A DNA stretch of 64,000 bases from Tetramitus jugosus (Eukaryota > Heterolobosea > Eutetramitea > Acrasida > Vahlkampfiidae), in the NCBI GenBank assembly GCA_937625935.1, contig OW569376.1, positions 62,001-126,000 on the forward strand, given 5' to 3'. Each line of letters begins with the position of its first letter. Position 1 is the stretch's first letter. Positions 1 to 8,796 of the stretch are shown one piece after another. Position numbers and translations under genes: made by a program. The notes below the pieces were generated by a model. It was not told the DNA's origin and searched no databases. It worked only from the letters and a program-made list of their open reading frames with translations.

Positions 1-3000
1 AAGATTCTAACATTCAAACCTGAAGATATCACAAGTAAGATGAGAACGAAACTTGTGCAAAAGCTAGATGAACTCGATCCTCAGACCGTCAATAACGCTT
101 CTCAAGTTTGCTTCACCATGTTTGAATGGATGAAGGCAATGATCGAATTCTCTCACATACAACAAGCAGCCGAGCCACTTCGTATTGAAGTTGACTCTCT
201 TCGTACTAGATGCGATAAAATGAAACAAGAACATACTGATCTTATGACTAAGATTGATGAGATGGAAAACAAAATTAAAGTGTATGAGGAAGAATACAAA
301 GCACTCTATCAAGAGACAAATTCAATCGAGATTCAAATTCTATCGGTCAAATCAAAAGTTGAGAGATCAACCTCACTTATCAAGAGCCTCTCGTCCGAGA
401 CAGTCAGATGGAAAGAACAGAGTGGAAGTTTTGAGCAACAAATTCAAACACTAGTGGGAGATGTTTTACTCTCAGCTACTAGCCTCACCTATTCAGGCTA
501 TTTTGACGAGTATTACAGAAATTATCTTCACCAACAATGGATATCTTCTCTCCAAAGTCATGCTATTCCGTTCAAAGAAAATCTCTCAGAGGTTGAATAT
601 CTGTCTACTCCTGACGAAAGACTTTTGTGGGAATCAAACAAGCTTCCGAATGATAACATCTCTGTCCAAAATGCTATTATTCTTAACCGATTTAATCGCT
701 ATCCGCTCGTCATTGATCCAACAGGCCAAGCTACCGAGTTCATTTTAAATCAACACGCTAGAGCTAATATATGTAAAACTAGCTTCTCTGATGCCTCCTT
801 TTTGAAGGTTCTGGAGAGCTCCATTCGTTTTGGAACACCCATTCTCATTCAAGATGCAGAAACCTTTGATCCTATTGTGAATCCCATCCTGAATCGTGAA
901 GTTCGCAAGGTAGGAGGTCGATCACTAGTCACCCTTGGTAATCAAGACATAGATTTATCGCCTACATTCACAATGATTTTAGTGACTCGAGATCCTACTC
1001 ACCAATTCGGTCCAGATGTATCGAGTAAAGTAACCTTTGTTAACTTTACGGTTACACCATCCAGCTTGTACAGTCAATGCTTGAATATCATTCTACAATC
1101 TGAGAAGCCAGATATTGACAAACAACGATCAGAACAACTGAAACTTCAGGGTGAATACAAAGTTACCTTGCGTAACTTGGAACAGAAACTTCTAGACTCT
1201 TTAAGTGAGGCGAAGGGCAACATTTTAGAGAATGAAACCCTCATCAAAACACTCGAAAATTTGAAGAATAGCTCCCTGGAAATTTCAGAAAAAGTAAGGG
1301 AGTCTGATATTGTGATGGCCAATATGTCAACTGTTAGTGAACAGTACAACCCTCTAGCCTCATTTTGCAGCAATATTTACTTTACTATGGCTCAAATGAG
1401 TGATTTACATTTCCTCTATCATTTCTCTCTCGATCTCTTCTTCAATATTTTGAACTACATTTTGAAGGAAGCAAGATCAGAAGTTGAAACAAACTCAAGA
1501 GTAGATGTGCTCATTGAAAACTTATTCTTAGTCACATATAAATGGGTATCAAGAAGTTTGATGCATGAAGATAAGTTACCATTTGCATTGCGATTGGCTG
1601 ATATAAGGCACAGTACCACGCAAAACTCAGTTACCCGTACCGAAAAGGAATTCCTCTTCAAGAAAGGTCATATAACGCTTCACCATCAGAATAATGAAGC
1701 AAAGGGCATCCATCTATCTGAGACACAAGAACAACTTGTACAGCTTCTTAACTTGACAGAAACATACAAGGACATCCGCAACAGCTTATGCACCCATGAG
1801 GAAGAATGGAAGTATTATATGTTAGATGAAACAAATCAAATTGAATGTCCTGTCTTCTGGACAAAGACACAAAATAACGCACGTGAAGTGTTTAGACAGT
1901 TAATGATGGTTAAAGCTTTCAAACCAGAATTTCTCTTGACTGAGATACCGAAATTTGTTTCAGCTGTATTGGGAGACAAGTTTTTGAAGGTACCAGAACA
2001 CGACCTTGTTGACATAGTTCAAGAAGCGACTCTCAGCACTCCATTGCTTTTATGCTCAATGCCTGGATATGATGCGTCTCAACTCGTAGAACAAGCTGCA
2101 ATTACCTTGAGGAAGCAAGTTGCATCTATCGCTATGGGAACAAACGAAGCATTCGATCAAGCCAATAAGGCCATCACTAATGCCATACGAAAGGGAACAT
2201 GGGTACTACTTAAAAATGTTCATTTATCACCTTCATATCTCGCTCAATTAGAAAAGAGAATCTACTCAATCAAGTCTGATAAGCAAGCGAATGATTCATT
2301 CAGACTTTTCTTCACCTCCGAAGTTCACCCTAGCCTTCCTGTCAATCTCTTAAGAAGATCAATTATTCTGATGTTTGAATCTCCTTCTGGAGTCAAGGCT
2401 CATCTATCTCAAACATTTAACAGTCTATCTCCAATGGTGACCGACAGAAATCCTGTCGAACGCTCGAGATTGTATCTTCTGGTAGCATGGTTCCACTCAG
2501 TAGTTCAAGCGCGTCTCTGCTACAAGCCAATCGGTTGGTCAAAGCAATATGAATTCAACCAAAGCGATCTGAAGTGGTCAATGGATACTATTGACAAGTG
2601 GGTAGATATTGTTTCCAAAGACCGTTCAAATATTCAACCTAGCCAGTTGCCTTGGAAGGCAATCCGTGTATTATTAGGTCAATCGATATATGGTGGAAAA
2701 GTCGATAATGAATTTGATCAAATTGTACTCAAATCGTTCTTGGAAGAATTATTCACTCCTGCTTCATATCACCCCGATTTTCAATTCTTCTCCTCCAAAA
2801 CGACATGTCTTTCCCAAGTTGAAGGTATGAAGTATGGACATTTCATACAGTGGATCGATAACCTGCCCGAAAATGAGACCCCAGAATGGATAGGTCTATC
2901 AAATAACGTGAGCAAGCTCACTAAACTGAATCAAGCAAATACCACATTCCTGAAGTACCTTAAAATATCGAACAGCAACGAAGAAGACTTCGAGTCAGAG

Positions 3001-3825
3001 AATAGTGAAATAGAAGAAATAGTTGACGATACTCCTTCATGGTCAAAATTGTTGAAACCCACCATCCAAGCTTGGCTCCAAGAACTTCCACTTCAATTGG
3101 AAGAAAGTCTATCTCAGATTACAAGCAATCCTCTTAATAGATTCTTCAGACGCGAGTTGGGTGCAACTTCACAATTGTTGTCGACAATTCGATACGATTT
3201 GAACGAATTGTTAAAGGCTTGTGATGGTAGTATTAGAGTGACAAACGATCATCGTCTCCTTATTGACCAACTTAATAGAGGAACAGTGCCTCTCTCGTGG
3301 AAGCTATTCAACTGTTCCAAAACTTTAACAGTGGACATGTGGATCACGGATTTTGTCAAGCGTATCAGGAATCTTTTTGAAATTAAGGAGCAAATTGAGA
3401 ACAATGTCGACATTACAAAGATATCGGTATGGATGGGTGGTCTCTTATCCCCAGAAGCGTACTTGACTGCAACTAGGCAATACATATCACACAAATACCA
3501 AATTCCGTTAGAGGCCTTAGTACTTGAGATTTCACTCAGGTATGAAAGTGGTGTAACTACTCCCTTTATTATTAGAGGACTTCAGCTTGAATGTTCAGGA
3601 TTAGAAGATAACAGAGTTGTCCCAAGTGAAGAACTATCGATGCCTTTACCAGAGATTTACTTGTCATGGGTACAGGGATCAGATGCTTCTCCGAAATTGA
3701 AACTTCCGTTGTATTTGAACAGCTCCAGAGACAACCTCCTGTGTGCTGTATCCATTGACTACAAAAGTTCCATTGAACATTCCAAGTATTATTGCCGTGG
3801 AGCAGCGATATCTGCGTGGTACTAG
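1..3825 (+). CDS. DYNC1H1: Cytoplasmic dynein 1 heavy chain, C-terminal part (5' end outside window)
   Basis: The reading frame is open from base 1, so the gene starts upstream and about 1274 residues are visible. They begin just after the microtubule-binding tip. A second stalk helix (roughly residues 50-140, heptad-rich) is followed by the linker to AAA5. AAA5 carries the characteristic FNRYPLVIDPTGQATEF Walker-A-like segment near residue 230 and NPVLNREVRK-like and DIDLSP motifs near 300-330. AAA6 holds WVLLKNVHLSP near residue 735. The C-terminal domain has a WMGGLLSPEAYLTATRQ box near 1150, typical of cytoplasmic dynein 1 rather than axonemal chains. The protein is the ATP-driven minus-end microtubule motor for vesicle, nuclear and spindle transport. 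No intron is needed in this part. The gene converges on the next one with only about 40 bp between stop codons. Confidence 0.95.
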   Translation, partial: KILTFKPEDITSKMRTKLVQKLDELDPQTVNNASQVCFTMFEWMKAMIEFSHIQQAAEPLRIEVDSLRTRCDKMKQEHTDLMTKIDEMENKIKVYEEEYKALYQETNSIEIQILSVKSKVERSTSLIKSLSSETVRWKEQSGSFEQQIQTLVGDVLLSATSLTYSGYFDEYYRNYLHQQWISSLQSHAIPFKENLSEVEYLSTPDERLLWESNKLPNDNISVQNAIILNRFNRYPLVIDPTGQATEFILNQHARANICKTSFSDASFLKVLESSIRFGTPILIQDAETFDPIVNPILNREVRKVGGRSLVTLGNQDIDLSPTFTMILVTRDPTHQFGPDVSSKVTFVNFTVTPSSLYSQCLNIILQSEKPDIDKQRSEQLKLQGEYKVTLRNLEQKLLDSLSEAKGNILENETLIKTLENLKNSSLEISEKVRESDIVMANMSTVSEQYNPLASFCSNIYFTMAQMSDLHFLYHFSLDLFFNILNYILKEARSEVETNSRVDVLIENLFLVTYKWVSRSLMHEDKLPFALRLADIRHSTTQNSVTRTEKEFLFKKGHITLHHQNNEAKGIHLSETQEQLVQLLNLTETYKDIRNSLCTHEEEWKYYMLDETNQIECPVFWTKTQNNAREVFRQLMMVKAFKPEFLLTEIPKFVSAVLGDKFLKVPEHDLVDIVQEATLSTPLLLCSMPGYDASQLVEQAAITLRKQVASIAMGTNEAFDQANKAITNAIRKGTWVLLKNVHLSPSYLAQLEKRIYSIKSDKQANDSFRLFFTSEVHPSLPVNLLRRSIILMFESPSGVKAHLSQTFNSLSPMVTDRNPVERSRLYLLVAWFHSVVQARLCYKPIGWSKQYEFNQSDLKWSMDTIDKWVDIVSKDRSNIQPSQLPWKAIRVLLGQSIYGGKVDNEFDQIVLKSFLEELFTPASYHPDFQFFSSKTTCLSQVEGMKYGHFIQWIDNLPENETPEWIGLSNNVSKLTKLNQANTTFLKYLKISNSNEEDFESENSEIEEIVDDTPSWSKLLKPTIQAWLQELPLQLEESLSQITSNPLNRFFRRELGATSQLLSTIRYDLNELLKACDGSIRVTNDHRLLIDQLNRGTVPLSWKLFNCSKTLTVDMWITDFVKRIRNLFEIKEQIENNVDITKISVWMGGLLSPEAYLTATRQYISHKYQIPLEALVLEISLRYESGVTTPFIIRGLQLECSGLEDNRVVPSEELSMPLPEIYLSWVQGSDASPKLKLPLYLNSSRDNLLCAVSIDYKSSIEHSKYYCRGAAISAWY

Positions 3826-3864
3826 TAAAGTTTCGCTTCGAATCACCCATATCTTCATTTACTG

Positions 3865-4989
3865 TTAGTAGCCTGCTCGGATCATATCTGGACTTACGGA
3901 ACTACTCCTGTAAATATTCTTTAGAGAACGTGATTGATTCAATGTCGGTATACTTGCTCGACTGTTGGAGCGACTCATGTAGTGCACATTTGCCGAATTC
4001 AAAGATTGTCGGGAATTGACTCTCATAATTGTTCTACTAGATCTTTGTCTTTCGAAAACAGGTAATGAATTGGCTACACTCTGATTGCTTTTGATGATTG
4101 GTTGCACTTGCTTGTTATGCCTCAAGACACAACACTTCACAATTACGCATACCGATAACACAATAGAGAGGACTGATAACAGTATGAATCCCAAGACTAC
4201 ACATATCGTAATGATCAATGCTCGCTTGTTTGCCATAATTGCCAAAGCACAGGATTTGATTTCGAGTGGAAACCTAAAGGTCAGAACATACTCGGTTGAT
4301 TTCGATATATTCTGAGAAATCACATAAGCACTCACAACTGTAACATTCTTCTCGACTAACAGAGAGCGATGTGAAGCATCCACTGTGATATCACTCAATA
4401 TTCTCTGGATATGTGTATTAGGGAACAAGACTGTAGTTTCCACTTGATCAATAAACCCTCCGAACCTGTATGAAAATGTGAGACTATTCATTGCCTTTGT
4501 GAATGCTCTCGCGCTCGTCAACAACCCAGTAATCTTATAGTTAAAGGTAAACGTGATCCGCTCGTTCAACACTTGAACAAACTGAACAGTGATATCAATA
4601 CCAGAGAAACTTCTCGTATCTGCTGTGGCTTTTGTAATTTGGGTGTCGTTGGATGTGACTGACAAATTCTCAATCTTGAGACCTCCTGCAAACACAAAGT
4701 TATCGGCCAACGGTCGAATAATGACACTCGATGTTCCTTGAAATGAATACTCGGCAACTTCGGTAACATCGAGAGAACAGGAATTCGAAGACATGACAAT
4801 CATTGACTTGATACTCGATATCGTGTAACTGCTCTCCGTGAGGATATCTTGAGCCCTCACTCGCTCCACGATCAGCAAGGTCGGACAACAACAGTACAAC
4901 AGAACTAGGAGAAACAAGTAGAATGATATCTCGCACGAACAGTAACCTCGATCACAAAATCTTGTCGGTTTAGACCTCACATTCATCAT
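3865..4989 (-). CDS. Type I membrane protein with DUF2207-like ectodomain
   Basis: This 374-residue protein is not firmly recognised. A hydrophobic N-terminal stretch (about residues 22-45, rich in Leu and Cys) ends near VRAQ and looks like a signal peptide or signal anchor. An ectodomain of about 210 residues with several N-x-S/T sites follows. One transmembrane helix lies near residues 260-285. The cytosolic tail of about 85 residues is basic and rich in Ser, Arg and Asn. The ectodomain pattern resembles the prokaryotic DUF2207 predicted membrane-protein domain: an early VTEVAEYSFQG segment, a Tyr-rich strand, then a VLFPNT segment before the helix. That assignment is inference from pattern only. 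A surface receptor or adhesion role is possible but unproven. The gene is convergent with dynein. Confidence 0.7.
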   Translation of the reverse strand: MMNVRSKPTRFCDRGYCSCEISFYLFLLVLLYCCCPTLLIVERVRAQDILTESSYTISSIKSMIVMSSNSCSLDVTEVAEYSFQGTSSVIIRPLADNFVFAGGLKIENLSVTSNDTQITKATADTRSFSGIDITVQFVQVLNERITFTFNYKITGLLTSARAFTKAMNSLTFSYRFGGFIDQVETTVLFPNTHIQRILSDITVDASHRSLLVEKNVTVVSAYVISQNISKSTEYVLTFRFPLEIKSCALAIMANKRALIITICVVLGFILLSVLSIVLSVCVIVKCCVLRHNKQVQPIIKSNQSVANSLPVFERQRSSRTIMRVNSRQSLNSANVHYMSRSNSRASIPTLNQSRSLKNIYRSSSVSPDMIRAGY

Positions 4990-5234
4990 TTCTCTCTTTT
5001 TTGTGCGCTTGTGGGATAACGCATGTAGAGAAACTTCCGTAGATGACAGGATTTCCTTTTTGGAATGAGCCGTTCGTTCGTCCGGTGATTCCCAGTTAAC
5101 TCAAAAGATCATTCGTTTCTGAAATAAATTATTCTCTTTTATGAGATGTGTATTGTACAATGATCAAAAAGATGTGCATGAATGAATAGGAGCTAACCAG
5201 GCCGAGAAAGAGAGAACAAAACGAATCAATGGCT

Positions 5235-6641
5235 TCAATCCGTGTGCAGATCGGTAAAATTGGATGGAAACAGTCCAATATCGCCTGTTGCTTGTCGCTT
5301 GCCTCTCCACCATCCACCCTCTATCCGCTCTAGCACTAAAATCTTTTCTCCAGCGCCAAAGGACAACTCTCCTTCGTCCGTTGCTTCATATTCATACAGT
5401 GTCTGAGCAAGATTAGAGGACGACGACGAAGAAGAAGCAGCAGAAGAAGTAGATGATGCTTGACCACCCTCTGAACCTGCGATCGTGTAGTTTGATGGGA
5501 ATGTGGCCACTCTCTTTGACTTGTCCTTGTCCAGATAGCCCTTCCACCATCCTGCCGGATCATCCTTGTCCGTCACATGGATCACATCACCCGATGAGAA
5601 GCTCAACTCTGTGCTGTCTCCTGCAAAATCATAGATGGCCTCTGTTTTCAGAATTGACTTTGGTGCACTTCCACCACCACTTCCACCACCAGTACTACCA
5701 CCACTACCGGATGATGATGCAGTCGAAGCACCTCCCATCATCAATGCCTTGACCTCTGATGCACTCAATGCTTTTCCACCACCAACAGAAGCAGCACTGC
5801 TACTGCTACTGCTACTACTACTGACAGGTGAGCCAATGGATGTTGCGCCACCACCACCACCACCACTTGAAGAGCTTGGTACTTGACCATCGGGATCAAA
5901 TGTTCTCACGCGATCAATGGGCGTCTTCTTGAGTGACTCAGCACTAGTTTTTCCAGTTTGCTTTGCTCGATCCAGGTACTCTAGCAAATTGTGAGTCAGA
6001 GTGTAGCCCTCTGCATAAAAATGATGAAATGAGCTCATGAGCTCACACAACTCATTCATGTGAACAGTGCGTTTTCTGACAAAGAGCTCTACGTGCTCTT
6101 CTGCACTCTCATCAAACGCTTCATCCCTCTCTGACTCAATTTGCTTTAGCCGTTCTCTTTCGAGTCGGAGTTTTTCTTGGTCCAATTTGGCGGGATCTTT
6201 CATGGAAAGCGCTTTACAAAAAGCAACTTGTCCATCAGTTTCCAATCGTTTTTTTGCATATTTTTTATGGGCGTTTTGCGCCGTTTTCATACTGGCTTGA
6301 AATTTCATACTGGGCTGAATGTATCGTTCCACGATATTGACAGCCATGGCATGATGAATCGTACTGAGTGAGTTCATGGCATCACCCAACTTTAACATGA
6401 GCTCTCCCATCTCATCACCAGCCTCCAATCCAGACTCCTTTAGAAATGTGCCCATATCTTCCTGAATCTTTGTTGTTGACTCAAATTTTTGACAAAAAGA
6501 ACGAGTGTTCTTGATACTCTTGTCCAAGTAGTTTTCCATGTCGTGAAACTCTTTGCGGAAGGCTCGATATTGATCCGTGTCTTGTGTTTTTTGATCCGTT
6601 TTGCTCACTTTTTCTTTCATTAATTGTTTAAAGGATCGCAT
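5235..6641 (-). CDS. BAR domain protein with two C-terminal SH3 domains
   Basis: The protein has 468 residues. Residues 1-230 form a helical, charged BAR-type membrane-bending domain with long coiled stretches. Residues about 235-325 are a Ser/Gly low-complexity linker. Two SH3 domains follow. The first (about 328-385) has ALYDF-type AIYDFAGDSTELSF, the GWWKG signature and an FPSNY end. The second (about 408-463) has LYEYEATDEGELSF, GGWWRG and LFPSNF. This layout resembles endophilin/amphiphysin and related BAR-SH3 scaffolds that couple membrane curvature to actin or dynamin in endocytosis; the tandem SH3 arrangement differs from the single SH3 of most animal members. A single exon is sufficient. 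The start at 6641 is the first ATG and is followed directly by the basic BAR N terminus. Confidence 0.88.
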   Translation of the reverse strand: MRSFKQLMKEKVSKTDQKTQDTDQYRAFRKEFHDMENYLDKSIKNTRSFCQKFESTTKIQEDMGTFLKESGLEAGDEMGELMLKLGDAMNSLSTIHHAMAVNIVERYIQPSMKFQASMKTAQNAHKKYAKKRLETDGQVAFCKALSMKDPAKLDQEKLRLERERLKQIESERDEAFDESAEEHVELFVRKRTVHMNELCELMSSFHHFYAEGYTLTHNLLEYLDRAKQTGKTSAESLKKTPIDRVRTFDPDGQVPSSSSGGGGGGATSIGSPVSSSSSSSSSAASVGGGKALSASEVKALMMGGASTASSSGSGGSTGGGSGGGSAPKSILKTEAIYDFAGDSTELSFSSGDVIHVTDKDDPAGWWKGYLDKDKSKRVATFPSNYTIAGSEGGQASSTSSAASSSSSSSNLAQTLYEYEATDEGELSFGAGEKILVLERIEGGWWRGKRQATGDIGLFPSNFTDLHTD

Positions 6642-7069
6642 GATTATTTTTTTTTGTTGTTGTTTATGTCGAGGTATGTAGGATATGTGTGGTGGTGTTT
6701 TTTTGTTGTTGTTGTTGTGTGAGAGTGAGTGTGTTGAGTCTATAGTGTGTCTATAGTCGTTCTTTTGTTTGTGGGTGTTTTTTGTTAGTGTTTTTTTTTG
6801 TTTGCTTGTTGCTTGTTGGCAAGCGCGTGAGCGAAGATTTGATTGAAGCTTTTGTAAATTCCTCTCTGGTGTCTGTGACGGACCGACTGACAGGGGAATT
6901 AAGCATGACGGATGACGCTAAAGTCCCATGTCGGTGAAATGTCCATTGGATGGACCCAGAGTCATTCAATTTTTGAACTTGCGAAGACAGCTTTTCGGGT
7001 CTAAAGAAAAGTCACAAACAAGCAAAGCAAACAACGAAAAAGCATTGAAGAATAGAATATCACGAGAAC
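6642..7069. other. Intergenic region between two divergent genes
   Basis: These 428 bases separate the BAR-SH3 gene and the EF-hand gene, so they should hold both promoters. They are T-rich on the plus strand with runs of TTGTTG, the 5'-leader composition (CAACAA on the sense strand) seen before several starts here. No conserved coding segment or RNA gene was recognised. Confidence 0.5.
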
Positions 7070-7546
7070 ATGTCATCCGAACAACAAAAATCAGCCTATC
7101 AATCTCCCAGACTCAAAACTGAAGTACGTTTGTTTTCCTTTCTTTGTTTTTTCACTTTTTTTGTCAGAAATGTTGAAAAAAATTTTGGTTTTTTTTAGTT
7201 TGAACCAGTTTTACGGTTTTTCGAAGTGAAAGCTACGGGTAATCTGTTCAAGGACGTGACATCGTTGGCCGCAGCGATTGAAAATGCACAAATTGATGAA
7301 AAATTGACACGGTTCTTCTTTGATTTCTACGATCGAGATGGAAATGGAAAAATTGATCGGAGTGAGTTTGAAACGTTGGTCATGGATATAAGTGAGGCAA
7401 TGGGTCAACCGAGTGGAGCTCTACTTGATCCGGAGCAAGTGAATGAAGCAATGGAACAGTTGGATGCTGATGGGAGTGGACACATTGAGTGGAAAGAGTT
7501 CAAGGAATGGTTTGATCAGGTGATGAAACGAATTGGATCAGAGTAA
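7070..7546 (+). CDS. Small EF-hand calcium-binding protein (two exons)
   Basis: CDS is join(7070..7123,7199..7546), 133 residues. Exon 1 starts at an ATG giving MSSEQQKSAYQSPRLKTE. The 75-nt intron has a GTACGT donor and TTTTTTAG acceptor and continues in phase 0 as FEPVLRFFEVKATG. Two canonical EF-hand loops are visible: DRDGNGKIDRSE (about residues 63-74) and DADGSGHIEWKE (about 109-120). Both have Asp at positions 1, 3 and 5 (or equivalent), Gly at 6 and Glu at 12, so both should bind Ca2+. The protein is of the calmodulin/troponin-C-like single-pair type. Its target is unknown. Without the first exon the remaining open frame would begin only at a GTG, which supports the splice model. Confidence 0.85.
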
Positions 7547-7688
7547 TGTTGATGTTATCTTTTTTGGTTCTTTGTTGAATATAGAAACTACGAGTGTATA
7601 TGATTCCTTGTTTGTTGTTGCTGTTGGTGGTGGTTGTATACAATTTACACAGTTCTATCCAACTTGACTGTGTGACCTAACTGGCTTT

Positions 7689-8600
7689 TTATCTTTTATG
7701 TTTAGTTGGTGTTTGCTTGTCAATGTTGCTGCTACTGGTCTTTTCCCTTTTGCTCGCTGTCCGTTTTCGTTGTTGAGCTCCCTTGGGTAGCTTGGCCACA
7801 TAGGTATCCAGTACTTTCAAGTTTGTAATCGTGCGAAGAATACCAGGACTGTTCTTGTCTGGTGTAATAGTCTTGTTTTTGTTGTTTGAAAAGTCAAACT
7901 TTCTGGCTTTCTTCGGTGTAACATATTGCTTGGATCGTGTCAATGTGTCTGCCTCTGGGAAATGCTGTCTGATTTGTTCCACTTCATCCTCATCATCGAT
8001 ACCAGTCGATGCCAAATTGAATGAAGTTCGTCTCTTCTTGTGGTTCTTCAGAAATAGGTCGTCCCTGTGTTCTTCATCGGCCCACTTCAGAATGTCACGA
8101 ATGGTTCGCTTCCGAGTCATTTTCTTTGTTCCCTTCTGCATATTTTGTAATTTCTCTGCCATTTCATATCCATCTTGTCCGACACTTGCTGTTTCACTGC
8201 TTTCTTTTTTCTTACGTCGAGTGGTCGTGCTACTGTTGAGAGATTGATAGTATTGTTGGCATTCAGCGGGCGAGAGTGACTTTTTAATGGATTGTTCAGT
8301 GCCAAGAAGGTTAAAATGTCTCGATACTTTGACCCAGAATTGCTTATCGCTCGGAACAGTCAGCAACAGAGCCTGTTGAAACAGCAATTGTTCTCGATTG
8401 TTCAATTTGATGTCACAAGAAGCGGAAGTCATGGTACGTTCGTCTTCTGAACTCGAGTCATCACTGCTACTCTCGGATGATGAGGGATATTGAATCAGTG
8501 TGTGTTTTCTGTTCCTGTTCACAGCATTGTTATTGTCTCTCTTCCTGCGTATCATTTTCTCAATTCTTCTCATCTTCAATGTAACGTTCCCATTTTTCAT
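7689..8600 (-). CDS. Nuclear protein with SANT/Myb-like domain, possibly Mis18BP1/KNL2-related
   Basis: The protein has 303 residues and is basic throughout with several nuclear-localisation-like runs. Residues 45-60 are a Ser/Asp/Glu-rich patch that looks like a casein-kinase-2 substrate. A SANT-like domain lies at about 68-125: FQQALLLTVPSDKQFWVKVSRHF followed by SPAECQQYY, with the aromatic residues of a Myb fold. The AECQQYY third helix resembles the SANT domain of Mis18BP1/KNL2, the CENP-A loading factor. Near the C terminus an SPGILRTITNLKVLDTYVAKL segment resembles the short motif at the end of that family. The relation is inference from short motifs; an unrelated SANT chromatin protein is equally possible. 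It is convergent with the EF-hand gene. Confidence 0.7.
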   Translation of the reverse strand: MKNGNVTLKMRRIEKMIRRKRDNNNAVNRNRKHTLIQYPSSSESSSDDSSSEDERTMTSASCDIKLNNREQLLFQQALLLTVPSDKQFWVKVSRHFNLLGTEQSIKKSLSPAECQQYYQSLNSSTTTRRKKKESSETASVGQDGYEMAEKLQNMQKGTKKMTRKRTIRDILKWADEEHRDDLFLKNHKKRRTSFNLASTGIDDEDEVEQIRQHFPEADTLTRSKQYVTPKKARKFDFSNNKNKTITPDKNSPGILRTITNLKVLDTYVAKLPKGAQQRKRTASKREKTSSSNIDKQTPTKHKR

Positions 8601-8721
8601 TTACCCGCAATAAAAAGCGCGGCAAACAGGGTATCTTCCGTGATACGATTTACTTCATACCACAACATGGAATCTTGTTTTCTTTTTGTGGAACATAATC
8701 ACTTTGGAACTGTCCAAAAAA

Positions 8722-8777
8722 TCAAAAAGCTTTTGAGTTTAACACAGACAACAAACAACCACATCAAAAGCTTTTGA
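8722..8777. promoter_or_regulatory. Two copies of a TCAAAAGCTTTTGA palindrome
   Basis: A perfect 14-bp palindrome TCAAAAGCTTTTGA lies at 8764-8777, only 20 bp before the ATG of the phosphatase-like gene. A copy with one extra A lies at 8722-8736. Two palindromes of the same sequence about 42 bp apart, just upstream of a start codon, suggest a dimeric factor site or a core-promoter element. No factor is known to me. Related AAAAGCTTT cores occur at 31637-31647 and 29772-29781, also upstream of genes. Confidence 0.35.
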
Positions 8778-8796
8778 AAGAATAGAGACACTAGTC

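Noticed and set aside
5453-5886. Plus-strand Pro/His/Ser-rich frames
   Set aside because: They are antisense to the Ser/Gly linker and SH3 part of the BAR protein and arise from low-complexity codons.
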